Shown here one piece after another: positions 20,597-29,054 of a stretch of 64,000 nucleotides of DNA (position 1 is the stretch's first letter; each line of letters opens with the position of its first letter). The DNA comes from Nocardia anocheti (lineage in GTDB: Bacteria > Actinomycetota > Actinomycetes > Mycobacteriales > Mycobacteriaceae). The notes below the pieces were generated by a model. It was not told the DNA's origin and did no database searches. It saw only the letters and a list, made by a program, of their open reading frames with translations. The position numbers and the translations under genes are program-made. The DNA lies in contig NZ_JAQQFV010000003.1 in NCBI RefSeq assembly GCF_029675105.1, positions 496,001 through 560,000 of the forward strand, read 5' to 3'.

Positions 20597-20863
20597 GATT
20601 CGAGGGTAGAGCCCCGGCTGTGGCGCCCGCCCCGCGGCCCGGGTCATGCGGTAGCTCGCGGTGCCGTGACGCGGCCCGCTACCTGCACACAAACGTGTTC
20701 GCCCCCGCCCGTCAAGGGTTGTGTTCAGGCAGAACCGCTGGTCGCGGCGTCGCCGGGTGATTCACGGCACCGGGACACGGGAGGCGCGCCGAACCGGGCG
20801 AACGGTTGCCGCGCGGCGTGATGACGATCATTCCCCGCATCGCAGGTTACGCAAACTTCCCTA
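20597..20863. other. Intergenic region upstream of mshC and the HTH gene
   Basis: The 303 bases between the two divergent start codons hold no ORF I can support. The first about 220 bases are GC-rich without obvious structure. The last 40 are distinctly AT-rich and carry the HTH-gene promoter described separately. In M. tuberculosis cysQ (Rv2131c) sits next to mshC; no trace of it is seen here. Confidence 0.5.
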
Positions 20864-20893
20864 TTGATACGTATTAATACCTTCGTTTAGGGT
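20864..20893 (+). promoter_or_regulatory. Leaderless promoter with overlapping palindromes
   Basis: TTGATA (20864-20869) and TAGGGT (20888-20893) are 18 bases apart, and the ATG follows six bases after the -10, so the mRNA should start at or near the ATG. No Shine-Dalgarno is present. ATACGTAT (20867-20874) and GTATTAATAC (20871-20880) are overlapping perfect palindromes covering the -35 and spacer, a natural site for an autoregulator. Confidence 0.55.
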
Positions 20894-20899
20894 AGTTTC

Positions 20900-21325
20900 A
20901 TGACAGATCGTCTCTACTCGGTGGACCAGGTCGCCGAACTGCTCGGACTGCACGTGCGCACCGTGCGCGGTTACGTCCGCGACGGCAAACTGCCCGCCGC
21001 CCGCATCGGCAAGCAGTACCGCATCACCCACGACGACCTCGAGACCTTCACCGGCCTGCCGATCAACCCACCCCCGCCGACCGCCACCGGCAGCCACGCC
21101 GAGACCACCTGCGTCGTGGAGATCGACGACATCGACCGCGCCACTGCCGACCGGATCAGCACCCTGCTCACCGTCACCGCGGGCACCCGCGGACCCGGCG
21201 GGCCCACCCTGCGCGTGGAAACCGGCTACGACCCCGACCGGACGCGCATGAAAGTCATCGTGCTCGGCGGACTCGCCGACACCGCCCGCCTGCTCGACTA
21301 CATCGAAGGAATCCTCAGCTCGTGA
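20900..21325 (+). CDS. Excisionase/MerR-like helix-turn-helix protein
   Basis: A 141-residue protein with an N-terminal helix-turn-helix of the excisionase (BldC/MerR-like) type: 'YSVDQVAELLGLHVRTVRGY' then 'RDGKLPAARIGKQYRITHDD'. Residues 70-141 form an uncharacterised domain ('VVEIDDIDRATADRI' and 'GYDPDRTRMKVIVLGGLADT') that could be a ligand or dimer domain. Its last four bases overlap the GTG start of the hydrolase gene, so the two are translationally coupled and the regulator probably controls the hydrolase. It likely binds the palindromes in its own promoter. The pair is inserted between mshC and the conserved Rv2133c-like block. Confidence 0.8.
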   Translation: MTDRLYSVDQVAELLGLHVRTVRGYVRDGKLPAARIGKQYRITHDDLETFTGLPINPPPPTATGSHAETTCVVEIDDIDRATADRISTLLTVTAGTRGPGGPTLRVETGYDPDRTRMKVIVLGGLADTARLLDYIEGILSS

Positions 21326-22164
21326 CCACCATCTACACCTCCGAAGCGGGCCGCCACGCCATCCACCAGCGCTACCGCGCCCACCTCGACGCCTGGCCCG
21401 TCCCCCACGACGAACTCCGCCTCCCCACCACCGCAGGCGACACCTTCGTGCTCACCTGCGGACCCGTCGACGCCCCACCCCTGGTCCTGCTGCACGGCTC
21501 GGGCGCCAACGCGAGCGCTTGGCGCGGCGACATCACCGACTGGGCCGCCTACTTCCGCGTCTACGCGATCGATCTCCCCGGCGAGCCCGGATTCAGCGCG
21601 GCCACCCGCCTGCCACTCGACAGCGACGCCACCGCGCGCTGGCTCGACGAGGTCCTCGACGGTCTCGGCCTCGACACCGTCGACCTCGTCGGCATCTCCC
21701 TCGGTGGCTGGACCGCGCTCGACTTCGTCCTCCGGCGACCGGGTCGTGTCCGGCGTCTGGGGTTGCTGTGCCCCGGCGGGTTGGGCAAACACCGCTACGG
21801 ATGGCTGCTGAAGGCGATCCCGCTACGGCTGCTCGGCCGCCACAGCGTCCGCGACGCCGCCCGCGTCGGGCTGGGCCTGGGCGACGACCCGGCGGCCGAG
21901 GACATCCTCGACGACGTGGAACTGATCTTCGACAACTTCTCGCCACGCTCCGGACGACTACCCCGATTCCAACCGGAGCAACTCTCCACGGTGGACATCC
22001 CGGTCCTGATAATCGTCGGTGAGCAGGACGCGCTGTTCGACTCCGCGCGTACCGCCGCACTGGCCCGCGCGCACCTGCCCGGGGCCGAAGTACAGATCTT
22101 GCCCGGCGTCGGGCACGCCCTGCTCGGACAGACCGCGACAATCCGGGAATTCCTGCGGAACTGA
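21322..22164 (+). CDS. Alpha/beta hydrolase
   Basis: A 280-residue alpha/beta hydrolase. The oxyanion motif is 'VLLHGSGANASAW', the nucleophile elbow GISLGG (Ser), the acid is probably the Asp of 'IVGEQDALFD', and the catalytic His lies in 'LPGVGHALLGQ'. The cap region is short. The GTG start at 21322 overlaps the TGA of the HTH gene in GTGA. The substrate is unknown; such small regulator-hydrolase pairs often act on small esters or lactones. It ends 4 bases before a strong bidirectional hairpin. Confidence 0.86.
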   Translation: MTTIYTSEAGRHAIHQRYRAHLDAWPVPHDELRLPTTAGDTFVLTCGPVDAPPLVLLHGSGANASAWRGDITDWAAYFRVYAIDLPGEPGFSAATRLPLDSDATARWLDEVLDGLGLDTVDLVGISLGGWTALDFVLRRPGRVRRLGLLCPGGLGKHRYGWLLKAIPLRLLGRHSVRDAARVGLGLGDDPAAEDILDDVELIFDNFSPRSGRLPRFQPEQLSTVDIPVLIIVGEQDALFDSARTAALARAHLPGAEVQILPGVGHALLGQTATIREFLRN

Positions 22165-22167
22165 CAA

Positions 22168-22204
22168 CGAGGTGTCGCCGCGCGTCGGGAGCGGCGACAC
22201 CTCG
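22168..22204. terminator. Bidirectional hairpin terminator
   Basis: Arms CGAGGTGTCGCCGC (22168-22181) and GCGGCGACACCTCG (22191-22204) pair perfectly over 14 bp with a nine-base loop. It separates the hydrolase from the convergent small secreted-protein gene and can end transcription from both sides. Confidence 0.8.
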
Positions 22205-22220
22205 CGTCAGGACAGACCTA

Positions 22221-22478
22221 TCAGGCCTGCTCGTAGCACTGCACGTTGGCGCCGTCGACATCCGGGCCGAACTGCGGCAGCGCGTAGAACGACGCACCGA
22301 CCTGGTCGGCGGCCTCCACCGTGACATCCGGCAGCGGCGCGCCGTTGCGATCGGTCGCGGTGCACACGAAGGTCTTCTCCGACCACCAACCGGCCGGGAA
22401 CGCCTGCGCGGGCGCGGCGACCGCTCCGGTGAGCAGCAGCGCGGCCGCGGACGTGGTGACAATCGAACGAGTCGACAT
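22221..22478 (-). CDS. Small secreted protein, unknown function
   Basis: An 85-residue protein starting MSTRSIVTTSAAALLLTGAV, with a Sec signal peptide and AxA-type cleavage expected after APAQA (about residue 26). The mature part of about 59 residues has two Cys ('FVCTATDRNG' and 'ANVQCYEQA'), which probably form a disulfide, and resembles small beta-rich actinobacterial exported proteins. I do not recognise a named family. GAGGAATT precedes the ATG at 22478; a longer in-frame start at 22556 adds no homologous sequence. Confidence 0.72.
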   Translation of the reverse strand: MSTRSIVTTSAAALLLTGAVAAPAQAFPAGWWSEKTFVCTATDRNGAPLPDVTVEAADQVGASFYALPQFGPDVDGANVQCYEQA

Positions 22479-22578
22479 GTAATTCCTCTGATCTTGCGTT
22501 GTTGACGAAAGTGCTTGGAGCACACTAGCACCGGCCCTGACCAGCCAACAGGCCATTCAGAACCCGAGCACACCCTCG

Positions 22579-23385
22579 TCAGAACGCGGGCCAGGGGATC
22601 GGCCGCGCCGAATTCGGCAGCGGCATCACCGGATTCTCCAGCAACGCCTTGGTCCGCTCGGTCAACGCCGAGATCTCCGCGTCGGTGATGTGCGGCGCCA
22701 GCGAATCGGCCACCGCCCCGGGCAGATTCGCCGCGAACGCGGTGATATCGCCGACCAGCGACTCGTGCACCGGAGTCCCCGCCCACCCCCACAACACCGT
22801 GCGCAACTTCGGCTCACTGTGCAGACAGATCCCGTGATCCACCCCGTACACCTGCCCGTCCACCCCCTCCAACGCGTGCCCGCCCTTGCGATCGGCGTTG
22901 TTGAGCAACAGATCCAGCACCGCCATCCGCTGCAACCGCGGATCGTCGGCATGGATCAGCGACACCTCGTTGCCCGCACCGTCCAGCGCGCGCAACACCT
23001 CGCAGAACCCCGCGGGCACCGTGCCCGGCGCGCACAGATCCACCAGATCCAGCCGCTGCCCGGCCTCGGTGCGATTGTCCACCGAGGTCACCCAGCGCTG
23101 CACCATCCCCGGCCCGAACGGCCCATCCCGCAACACCGTCTCCGGGATGACACCCCACCCCAGCTGCTCGGAGATCAGATACGAGGCCACCTCCCGGCCC
23201 GCCAACGTGCCATCCGGGAAATCCCACAGCGGCCGCTCCCCCCGCACCGGCTTGTACACCACCCGCAACGGCGCACCGTCGGGCTCGGGCGCCGCGATCT
23301 CACACACCAGCGTCAGATTGCTGGCCACGCCGACCCGCCCGACGATCTCGAGCTCACCGGAGGTCAGTGTCGCCACATCGATCAC
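22579..23385 (-). CDS. SCO1664-family kinase-like protein (Rv2133c-type)
   Basis: A 268-residue protein of the actinobacterial SCO1664 family, distantly related to phosphatidylinositol 3/4-kinases. Recognisable segments are 'RVVYKPVRGERPLWDFPDGT' (candidate ATP-binding Lys), 'LLLNNADRKGGHALEG' (catalytic-loop-like Asn/Asp) and 'VYGVDHGICLH' (DxG-like metal site). It probably phosphorylates a small molecule or protein, but no substrate is known to me. The GTG start at 23385 overlaps the DUF3090 stop in GTGA. It is the last gene of the conserved histidine phosphatase-DUF3090-SCO1664 trio. Confidence 0.85.
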   Translation of the reverse strand: MIDVATLTSGELEIVGRVGVASNLTLVCEIAAPEPDGAPLRVVYKPVRGERPLWDFPDGTLAGREVASYLISEQLGWGVIPETVLRDGPFGPGMVQRWVTSVDNRTEAGQRLDLVDLCAPGTVPAGFCEVLRALDGAGNEVSLIHADDPRLQRMAVLDLLLNNADRKGGHALEGVDGQVYGVDHGICLHSEPKLRTVLWGWAGTPVHESLVGDITAFAANLPGAVADSLAPHITDAEISALTERTKALLENPVMPLPNSARPIPWPAF

Positions 23386-23969
23386 TCCTCGTCTAGCTCG
23401 GCCGCGCCGAAGATCTCGCCCCGCTTGTAGCCGTTGGTGCGCACACACATGTGCCCGCGCGCCGACAGGGGCTCACCACACAGCGGGCACGGCGGACGCC
23501 CCGCCGCGATCACCCGCGCCGAGCGCAACGCGAACTCCCGCGCCTGGATCGGCGTCAGGAACACCCGCACCGCGTCGGGCCCCTCCTCGGTGTCGTCGAG
23601 CACCACCGACTCGTCCACCTCGGTCTCGGTGATCGCCAACAGCTCCACCACCACCGCGTTCGCGTCGGCGTCCCAGCCCAGACCCATGGTCCCGACCCGG
23701 AATTCGGTATCGATCGGCGTCACCAGCGGCGCCACATCGCGCACGTCCTCGCCCTCGGGGGGCACCTCGGCACCGAAGCGGCGCGCCACCTCGTCCAACA
23801 GCAGACCCATCCGGTCGGCGAGCACCTTCACCTGCTGCTTCTCCAACAGCACGCTGACCACGCGCGGCTCCTGCACGGCCTGCAGGTAGAACGAACGATC
23901 GCCCGGTTCACCGACAGTCCCGGCGACGAAACGATCGGGGGTGCGAAAGACATGGATTGCGCGTGACAC
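23382..23969 (-). CDS. DUF3090 family protein (Rv2134c-type)
   Basis: A 195-residue protein of the actinobacterial DUF3090/SCO1663-like family. The start region 'RAIHVFRTPDRFVAGTVGEP' and 'RSFYLQAVQEPRVVSVLLEK' are typical. The C-terminus has a two-Cys 'PPCPLCGEPLSARGHMC' element that could bind zinc. Function is unknown; constant linkage with a kinase-like protein and a histidine phosphatase suggests one pathway. The GTG at 23969 has AGGAGG five bases upstream; the ORF extends a further 11 codons but without a ribosome site. Confidence 0.87.
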   Translation of the reverse strand: MSRAIHVFRTPDRFVAGTVGEPGDRSFYLQAVQEPRVVSVLLEKQQVKVLADRMGLLLDEVARRFGAEVPPEGEDVRDVAPLVTPIDTEFRVGTMGLGWDADANAVVVELLAITETEVDESVVLDDTEEGPDAVRVFLTPIQAREFALRSARVIAAGRPPCPLCGEPLSARGHMCVRTNGYKRGEIFGAAELDEE

Positions 23970-24019
23970 ATGCACCTCCTGATACGTGATCCTGTTCGAC
24001 ACTCACGAACACCCTCCCT

Positions 24020-24736
24020 CTAAGGAGAATCGCGGTGCCCCGCATTCCCATTATCCGCCGCGGCGGCCACCGACACCTCGCCACCGGGCGCCAACGGCGC
24101 CGGTGCCACCCCCGCCAACGCCGACAGATCGGCGCCGGTGTCGTTGAACTTCCACACCGACGGACCCATCGGGCCGTAGCGCACCACACTGATCGAGGCG
24201 GGCTCCACCGCGATCCGCTGAAAACCGTCCAGATGCAGACCCAGCGCGTCGGCCAGGATCGCCTTGATGACATCGCCGTGCGCGCACGCCACCCACAGCA
24301 CATCGCGCCCGGCCCGCTCGGCGAGCCCACGCTCGATGTCACGGATCGCGGCCACCGCCCGCTGCTGCACCTGCGCCAGACCCTCACCACCGGGGAACAC
24401 CGCCCCCGAGGCGTGCGCCTGCACGACCTTCCACAGCGGCTCGTTCAGCAGCTCCGCGATCGGGCGACCGGTCCACTCGCCGTAGTCGACCTCGATCAAC
24501 CGCTCGTCGCAGTCCGGCTCCAGCCCCAGCTTCTCCGCCAGCGGCGCCACCGTGCGCTGACAGCGCAACAGCGGTGAGCTGGCGATGTGTTCGATCGGCA
24601 ACGTCGCCAACCGGTCGGCCACCGCGACAGCCTGCTCGGTGCCGCGCTCGGTGAGCTCGACACCGGGACTCCGGCCCGCCAGGGTCCGCCCGACATTCGA
24701 CGTGGACACTCCGTGCCGGAGCAGGATCACCGTCAT
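24020..24736 (-). CDS. Histidine phosphatase, MSMEG_4193/Rv2135c family
   Basis: A 238-residue phosphoglycerate-mutase-like protein. The catalytic motif is 'VILLRHGVSTSNVGRTLAGR'; the second Arg and Glu lie in 'SSPLLRCQRTVAPL' and 'LIEVDYGEWTGRPIAEL', and the second His in 'VACAHGDVIKAILAD'. This is the family annotated as a probable phosphomutase that travels with the DUF3090 and SCO1664-type genes in actinobacteria. The C-terminus (after about 215) is Ala/Pro-rich. It is transcribed with the two genes downstream and lies 31 bases downstream of uppP. Confidence 0.88.
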   Translation of the reverse strand: MTVILLRHGVSTSNVGRTLAGRSPGVELTERGTEQAVAVADRLATLPIEHIASSPLLRCQRTVAPLAEKLGLEPDCDERLIEVDYGEWTGRPIAELLNEPLWKVVQAHASGAVFPGGEGLAQVQQRAVAAIRDIERGLAERAGRDVLWVACAHGDVIKAILADALGLHLDGFQRIAVEPASISVVRYGPMGPSVWKFNDTGADLSALAGVAPAPLAPGGEVSVAAAADNGNAGHRDSP

Positions 24737-24767
24737 GGGACCAGCCTAACCATCACCACGCCGCGAC

Positions 24768-25712
24768 TCAGGTCGCCGAGACGACGCCCGCGGCGAGCAG
24801 GCCCATCACCACCAGGCCCAGGATGATCCGGTAGCCGACGAACCAGTAGAACGAATGCTTGCCCACGAACTTCAGCAGCCACGCCACCGACGCGTACCCG
24901 ACCACGAAGGCCAGGATCGTCGCCACCAGCAGCTGCGGGCCGCTCGCGTTGAGCCCCTCACCGGCCGGTTCGAACGCGTCCGGCAAGCTGAACAGGCCCG
25001 ATGCCGTCACCGCCGGGATCGCCAACAGGAACGAGAACCGCACCGCCGCCTCACGCTGCAACCCCAGGAACAGACCCGCCGTCGAGGTCGCCCCCGACCG
25101 TGACACACCCGGGATCAGTGCCAGGCACTGCGCCAAACCCATGATCAGCCCGTCGCGGGTGGTCAGCTTCTCGATCGGGCGCTCCTTGCTGCCGAAATGC
25201 TCACCCGCCGCGATCACCAGCGCGAACGCGATCAACATGAACGACACCAGCCACAGATTCCGCGCACCGGTCCGGATCTCGTCCTTGAACAGAAAACCCA
25301 GCACACCGATCGGGATGGTGGCGATGATCACGTACCAGCCCACCCGATAGTCCAGCTCCCGCTGCGCGTCGCGCTCGTGCGCCTCGCGCGCGCTGCGATC
25401 CATCACCGGCAGCTTCGTGGTGACCCGATCCCCGACCGGCACCGCCTCCTGCGAACGCTCCCGCAGCCGCATCCCCAACGTGGTGAACCAGGCGATCACG
25501 ATCCGCTTGATGTCCTTGGCGAAATACACCAGCACCGCCAGCTCGGTGCCGAGCTGGGTCACCGCGGTGAACGAGGCACCCGCGTCGGAACCGAAGAACA
25601 CAGCCGAGACGATGCGCAGATGCCCCGACGAGGACACCGGCAGGAACTCCGTGAGTCCCTGCACCAGCCCGAGTACCAATGCCTGTATCCAGGTCATCGA
25701 CTCGCCCACCAC
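24768..25712 (-). CDS. uppP: Undecaprenyl-diphosphatase UppP (BacA)
   Basis: A 314-residue membrane enzyme that hydrolyses undecaprenyl diphosphate to the monophosphate on the outer face of the membrane, recycling the lipid carrier for peptidoglycan and arabinogalactan synthesis. Family motifs are clear: '[20 protein letters not shown]' and '[20 protein letters not shown]', with eight or so membrane helices. It is about 40 residues longer than E. coli UppP, owing to an inserted hydrophilic loop around 80-120 ('[20 protein letters not shown]'). The GTG start at 25712 has AGGAGG five bases upstream. Overproduction of the family gives bacitracin resistance. Confidence 0.94.
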   Translation of the reverse strand: MVGESMTWIQALVLGLVQGLTEFLPVSSSGHLRIVSAVFFGSDAGASFTAVTQLGTELAVLVYFAKDIKRIVIAWFTTLGMRLRERSQEAVPVGDRVTTKLPVMDRSAREAHERDAQRELDYRVGWYVIIATIPIGVLGFLFKDEIRTGARNLWLVSFMLIAFALVIAAGEHFGSKERPIEKLTTRDGLIMGLAQCLALIPGVSRSGATSTAGLFLGLQREAAVRFSFLLAIPAVTASGLFSLPDAFEPAGEGLNASGPQLLVATILAFVVGYASVAWLLKFVGKHSFYWFVGYRIILGLVVMGLLAAGVVSAT

Positions 25713-25927
25713 GTCCTCCTGCTGCCTCGCGCCCGAAAGACCGCGTCCTCCTGGGCTTTTGCTTGCACGTGCGGCACCGACCGCCGCGACCTCGCAGCGA
25801 CCCTACCCGCCACCGTGCCCCGTCGCCGCCCGCCCACCTAGGGATCTGCTGAGAGTGCGGGTCGTCGGCGGGTGCGACCGCACTGTGCGCTTAGTCTTGT
25901 CGCCGTGACGAAAGCGCGGGCGCGGTG

Positions 25928-26905
25928 ATGGAACAGCGAACGGTGGGACGCAGCGGACTTCGGGTGTCGCGGTTCGGCTTGGCGACACATACCTGGGGCA
26001 CACATACCGACGCCGACGAGGCGGCAGTGCAGTTGGCGGCGTTCACCGAGGCCGGTGGCACGCTCGTCGACACCTCCCCCATGTACGGCGAGGGCGCCGC
26101 CCAGCAGATCCTGGCCGGACTGCTCGGTGACCTGGTCTCCCGCGACGATCTCGTCCTGAGCGGCTGCGCGGGCGTCGTCCTGCACGCCCCCGGCAGCGGC
26201 GTCGGCGACAACGTCCCCGCTCCCGCCGCGGTCGGCCCGGTCATCGACGCCTCCCGCCGCACCCTGCTCAAGCAACTCGACCGCACCCTGCTCGAACTGG
26301 GCACCGACCATCTCGACATCTGGAGCATCGCCGCCTGGGACCCCTACACCCCCCTCGACGAGGTCGCGGCCACCATCGAGACCGCCGTGCGCACCGGCCG
26401 CACCCGCTACGCGGGCGTGCGCGGTTTCGCGGCCTGGCAGCTGGCCAGCCTCGCCGCCATCGCGCCCATCACCGCCGCGCAGACCACCTACTCGCTGCTG
26501 GCCAGGGGCACCGAGCACGATGTGATTCCCGCCGCCCGCCACCACGGGGTCGGCACCATCGCCGCGGCGCCGCTGGCGGGGGGTGTGCTCACCGGTAAGT
26601 ACCGCGACGGCGTCCCCGCCGACTCGCGCGGCGCCGACGAGTCCACCGCGGCCGAGATCCGGCGCAGGCTCGACGACGAACGCGCCGTCCGGGTGGTCGA
26701 CGCCCTGGTCACCGCCGCCGACGGCCTCGGCACCTCGCCGCTGGCGGTGGCGTTGGCCTGGATCCGGGACCGGCCCGGCGTCACGAGCATGATCGTCGGC
26801 GCCCGCGACATCGGTCAGCTCACCGGCGTGCTGGCCGCCGAGACCCTCGAGTTGCCGCGCGCGATCGCCGCGGCACTGGACGATGTGAGCGCCCGTTCCG
26901 AATGA
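25928..26905 (+). CDS. Aldo/keto reductase-like protein lacking catalytic Lys and His
   Basis: A 325-residue TIM-barrel protein of the AKR superfamily. The Asp and Tyr of the AKR tetrad are present in 'TLVDTSPMYGEG' (Asp48, Tyr53). The strand that normally carries the catalytic Lys reads 'LVLSGCAG' (Cys80 instead of Lys), and the strand that normally has His reads 'LDIWSIAAWDP' (Ala135). NADPH-binding features remain at the C-terminus ('VTSMIVGARDIGQLTGVLAA'). It may bind cofactor or ligand without classic reduction, or be a beta-subunit-like relative. ATG 25928 is preceded by an in-frame GTG. The stop overlaps the region upstream of hmuT. Confidence 0.8.
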   Translation: MEQRTVGRSGLRVSRFGLATHTWGTHTDADEAAVQLAAFTEAGGTLVDTSPMYGEGAAQQILAGLLGDLVSRDDLVLSGCAGVVLHAPGSGVGDNVPAPAAVGPVIDASRRTLLKQLDRTLLELGTDHLDIWSIAAWDPYTPLDEVAATIETAVRTGRTRYAGVRGFAAWQLASLAAIAPITAAQTTYSLLARGTEHDVIPAARHHGVGTIAAAPLAGGVLTGKYRDGVPADSRGADESTAAEIRRRLDDERAVRVVDALVTAADGLGTSPLAVALAWIRDRPGVTSMIVGARDIGQLTGVLAAETLELPRAIAAALDDVSARSE

Positions 26906-26922
26906 TGGCTAGCCTTACCTGC
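26904..26922 (+). promoter_or_regulatory. Candidate IdeR/DtxR iron box before hmuT
   Basis: GATGGCTAGCCTTACCTGC agrees at 14 of 19 positions with the DtxR/IdeR consensus TWAGGTWAGSCTWACCTWA. It ends directly before the ATG at 26923, so repression at this site would block a leaderless or very short-leader transcript of the hemin transporter. The match is by eye; binding is not shown. Confidence 0.45.
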
Positions 26923-27939
26923 ATGAAACTGCGTGGTGTGCTGACGGCGATGCTCGCGGCGACGGTGCTGACCGGCGCCGCCGCTTGCACCGGGAGCAAT
27001 TCTGCATCGACTGCCATTTCCGGGGGCCCGGCGACCGCCCAACTCGCCGACCTCGACCCCGTCCCCCTCGACGGCGCCACCCCCACCCCGCGACTCCCGG
27101 CGACAGCCAAGTCCTACGACGGCAGCGACGTCACCGTCACCGACGTCTCCCGCATCATCGCCGTCGACCGCTACGGCACCCTCGCCCAGACCGTCTGGGC
27201 CCTCGGCCTCGGCGCCAACCTCGTCGGCCGCAGCACCTCGGCGTCCTTCCCCGCCGTCGCCCACGTCACCAACGTGGCGGGCGGCAACGGCAGCCTCAGC
27301 GTCGAAGCCGTCCTCGCCCTGCGCCCCTCGGTCTTCCTCACCGACACCACCAGCGCCGCCCCGGCCGTCCGCGAACAACTGCGCGCCGCCGGGGTCACCG
27401 TCGTCTACTTCGACCCCGAACGCAGCATGGACGGCGTCGTCCCACAGATCGAAGCCGTCGCCAACGCCCTCGGCGTCCCCGAGGCGGGCACCCGGCTCGG
27501 CCAGCGCACCCGCGACGAGATCGCCACCGCCACCGCGCGCGTCCCCCACCAGGACCCGCAACCCAAGATCGCCTTCCTCTACCTGCGCAGCACCGCCATC
27601 ACCATGATCGCCGGACGCGGCTCCGGCGCCGACTCGCTCATCACCGCCATCGGCGGCATCGACGCGGGCACCGCCGCCGGAGTGAACGAACCGTTCGTCA
27701 CCATCACCAGCGAAGCCATGATCGCCGCCGCCCCCGACGTGCTGCTCGTCATGTCCGACGGCCTGAAATCCGTCGGCGGCGTCGACGGACTCGAGAAAGT
27801 CCCCGGCATCGCGCAGACCCCCGCCGGACGCAACCGGCGCGTCGTCGACATGTCCGACGCGGTGATCCTCAGCTTCGGCCCCAACACCGGCCGCGTCATC
27901 ACCGCGCTGTCCGACGCCGTCTACGGCAAACCCGCATGA
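26923..27939 (+). CDS. hmuT: Hemin ABC transporter substrate-binding lipoprotein
   Basis: A 338-residue lipoprotein. The signal peptide ends in the lipobox VLTGAAAC, giving lipid-anchored Cys near residue 22. The mature domain is a cluster-A/class III binding protein related to HmuT: 'VSRIIAVDRYGTLAQTVWAL', 'ALRPSVFLTDTTSA' and 'VVDMSDAVILSFGPNTGRV'. In corynebacterial HmuT a His and Tyr bind heme; the Tyr of 'IAVDRYGTLAQ' is a candidate. It delivers hemin to the permease. It is the first gene of a tightly overlapping hmuTUV operon (ATGA junctions) with a candidate iron box at its start. Confidence 0.85.
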   Translation: MKLRGVLTAMLAATVLTGAAACTGSNSASTAISGGPATAQLADLDPVPLDGATPTPRLPATAKSYDGSDVTVTDVSRIIAVDRYGTLAQTVWALGLGANLVGRSTSASFPAVAHVTNVAGGNGSLSVEAVLALRPSVFLTDTTSAAPAVREQLRAAGVTVVYFDPERSMDGVVPQIEAVANALGVPEAGTRLGQRTRDEIATATARVPHQDPQPKIAFLYLRSTAITMIAGRGSGADSLITAIGGIDAGTAAGVNEPFVTITSEAMIAAAPDVLLVMSDGLKSVGGVDGLEKVPGIAQTPAGRNRRVVDMSDAVILSFGPNTGRVITALSDAVYGKPA

Positions 27940-29054
27940 ACGAAGCCGACCTGACCAAGCCGTCGGACGCCCCCCGCATCACCGACGCGACACCGGACCC
28001 CCTACCGCCCACCCGGCACCGGGCCACCCGCGTCACCCTCGTGTTCGCGGGCGCGCTGCTGGCCCTGGTCATCCTGGCACTCGTCTCGGCGGTGCTGGGG
28101 CAGGTGCCCACCACCGCGGCAGAAGTCCTCGGCAGCATCGCCCATCGCATCGGCCTGGATCTCGGCCCGCTCCCGGCGCATCCGGCGGGCGAGGTCACCC
28201 TCTGGGAGGTGCGGTTCCCGCGCGTCGCCCTCGCCGTGCTCGTCGGCGCCGCGCTCGCCACGGCCGGAGCGCTGCTGCAAGGGGTCTTCGCCAACCCGCT
28301 CGCCGAGCCCGGCGTCATCGGTGTCTCCGCGGGCGCCGCCGTCGGCGCGGGCACGGTGATCGTGATAGGCGGTGCGTTCGTGGCCGCCTGGTCGGTCGCC
28401 GCCGCCGCCTTCCTCGCCGGACTGATCACCACAGCCCTGGTGTACCTGCTGTCGAGATCCGGCGGGCGCACCGAAGTGGTCACCCTGATCCTCACCGGCG
28501 TCGCCATCAACGCCTTCGCGGGCGGACTCATCGCCCTGCTGCTGTTCGTCGCCTCGCCCGCCGCCCGCGACCAGATCGTCTTCTGGCAGCTCGGCAGCCT
28601 CAACGGCGCCACCTGGCCCGCCGTCGCCGTGGTAGCCACCCTCGCCGTCACCGGGGTGCTCGCCGCGATCCTCATCGCCCCGAAACTCGACCTGCTCGCG
28701 CTCGGTGACTCCGCCGCCCGCCACCTCGGCGTCGACGTGGAACGGCTGCGCAGGCAGGTCATCGTGGTCGTCGCCGTACTCACCGCCGCCGGTGTCGCCT
28801 TCAGCGGCATCATCCTGTTCGTGGGACTGATCGTGCCGCACCTGGTCCGCATGATGGTCGGACCGGGCCACCGCGTCCTCGTCCCGCTCAGTGCCATCCT
28901 GGGCGCCGTGGTGCTGCTCGGCGCCGACGTGCTCGCCCGCACCCTCGTCCACAACGCCGACCTGCCACTGGGCATGCTCACCTCGCTCATCGGCGGCCCG
29001 TTCTTCTTCTGGCTGCTGCGCCGCACCAGGGCCAGGGCAGGAGGCTGGGGATGA
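27936..29054 (+). CDS. hmuU: Hemin ABC transporter permease (FecCD family)
   Basis: A 372-residue permease with ten membrane helices. FecCD hallmarks are 'RFPRVALAVLVGAALATAGA', 'NPLAEPGVIGVSAGAAVGAG', and the cytoplasmic coupling region 'LGDSAARHLGVDVERLR' with 'GLIVPHLVRMMVGPGHR'. The protein forms a homodimer that moves hemin or a siderophore across the membrane. The long frame upstream of 27936 is an artefact; ATG 27936 overlaps the hmuT stop in ATGA. Confidence 0.9.
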   Translation: MNEADLTKPSDAPRITDATPDPLPPTRHRATRVTLVFAGALLALVILALVSAVLGQVPTTAAEVLGSIAHRIGLDLGPLPAHPAGEVTLWEVRFPRVALAVLVGAALATAGALLQGVFANPLAEPGVIGVSAGAAVGAGTVIVIGGAFVAAWSVAAAAFLAGLITTALVYLLSRSGGRTEVVTLILTGVAINAFAGGLIALLLFVASPAARDQIVFWQLGSLNGATWPAVAVVATLAVTGVLAAILIAPKLDLLALGDSAARHLGVDVERLRRQVIVVVAVLTAAGVAFSGIILFVGLIVPHLVRMMVGPGHRVLVPLSAILGAVVLLGADVLARTLVHNADLPLGMLTSLIGGPFFFWLLRRTRARAGGWG

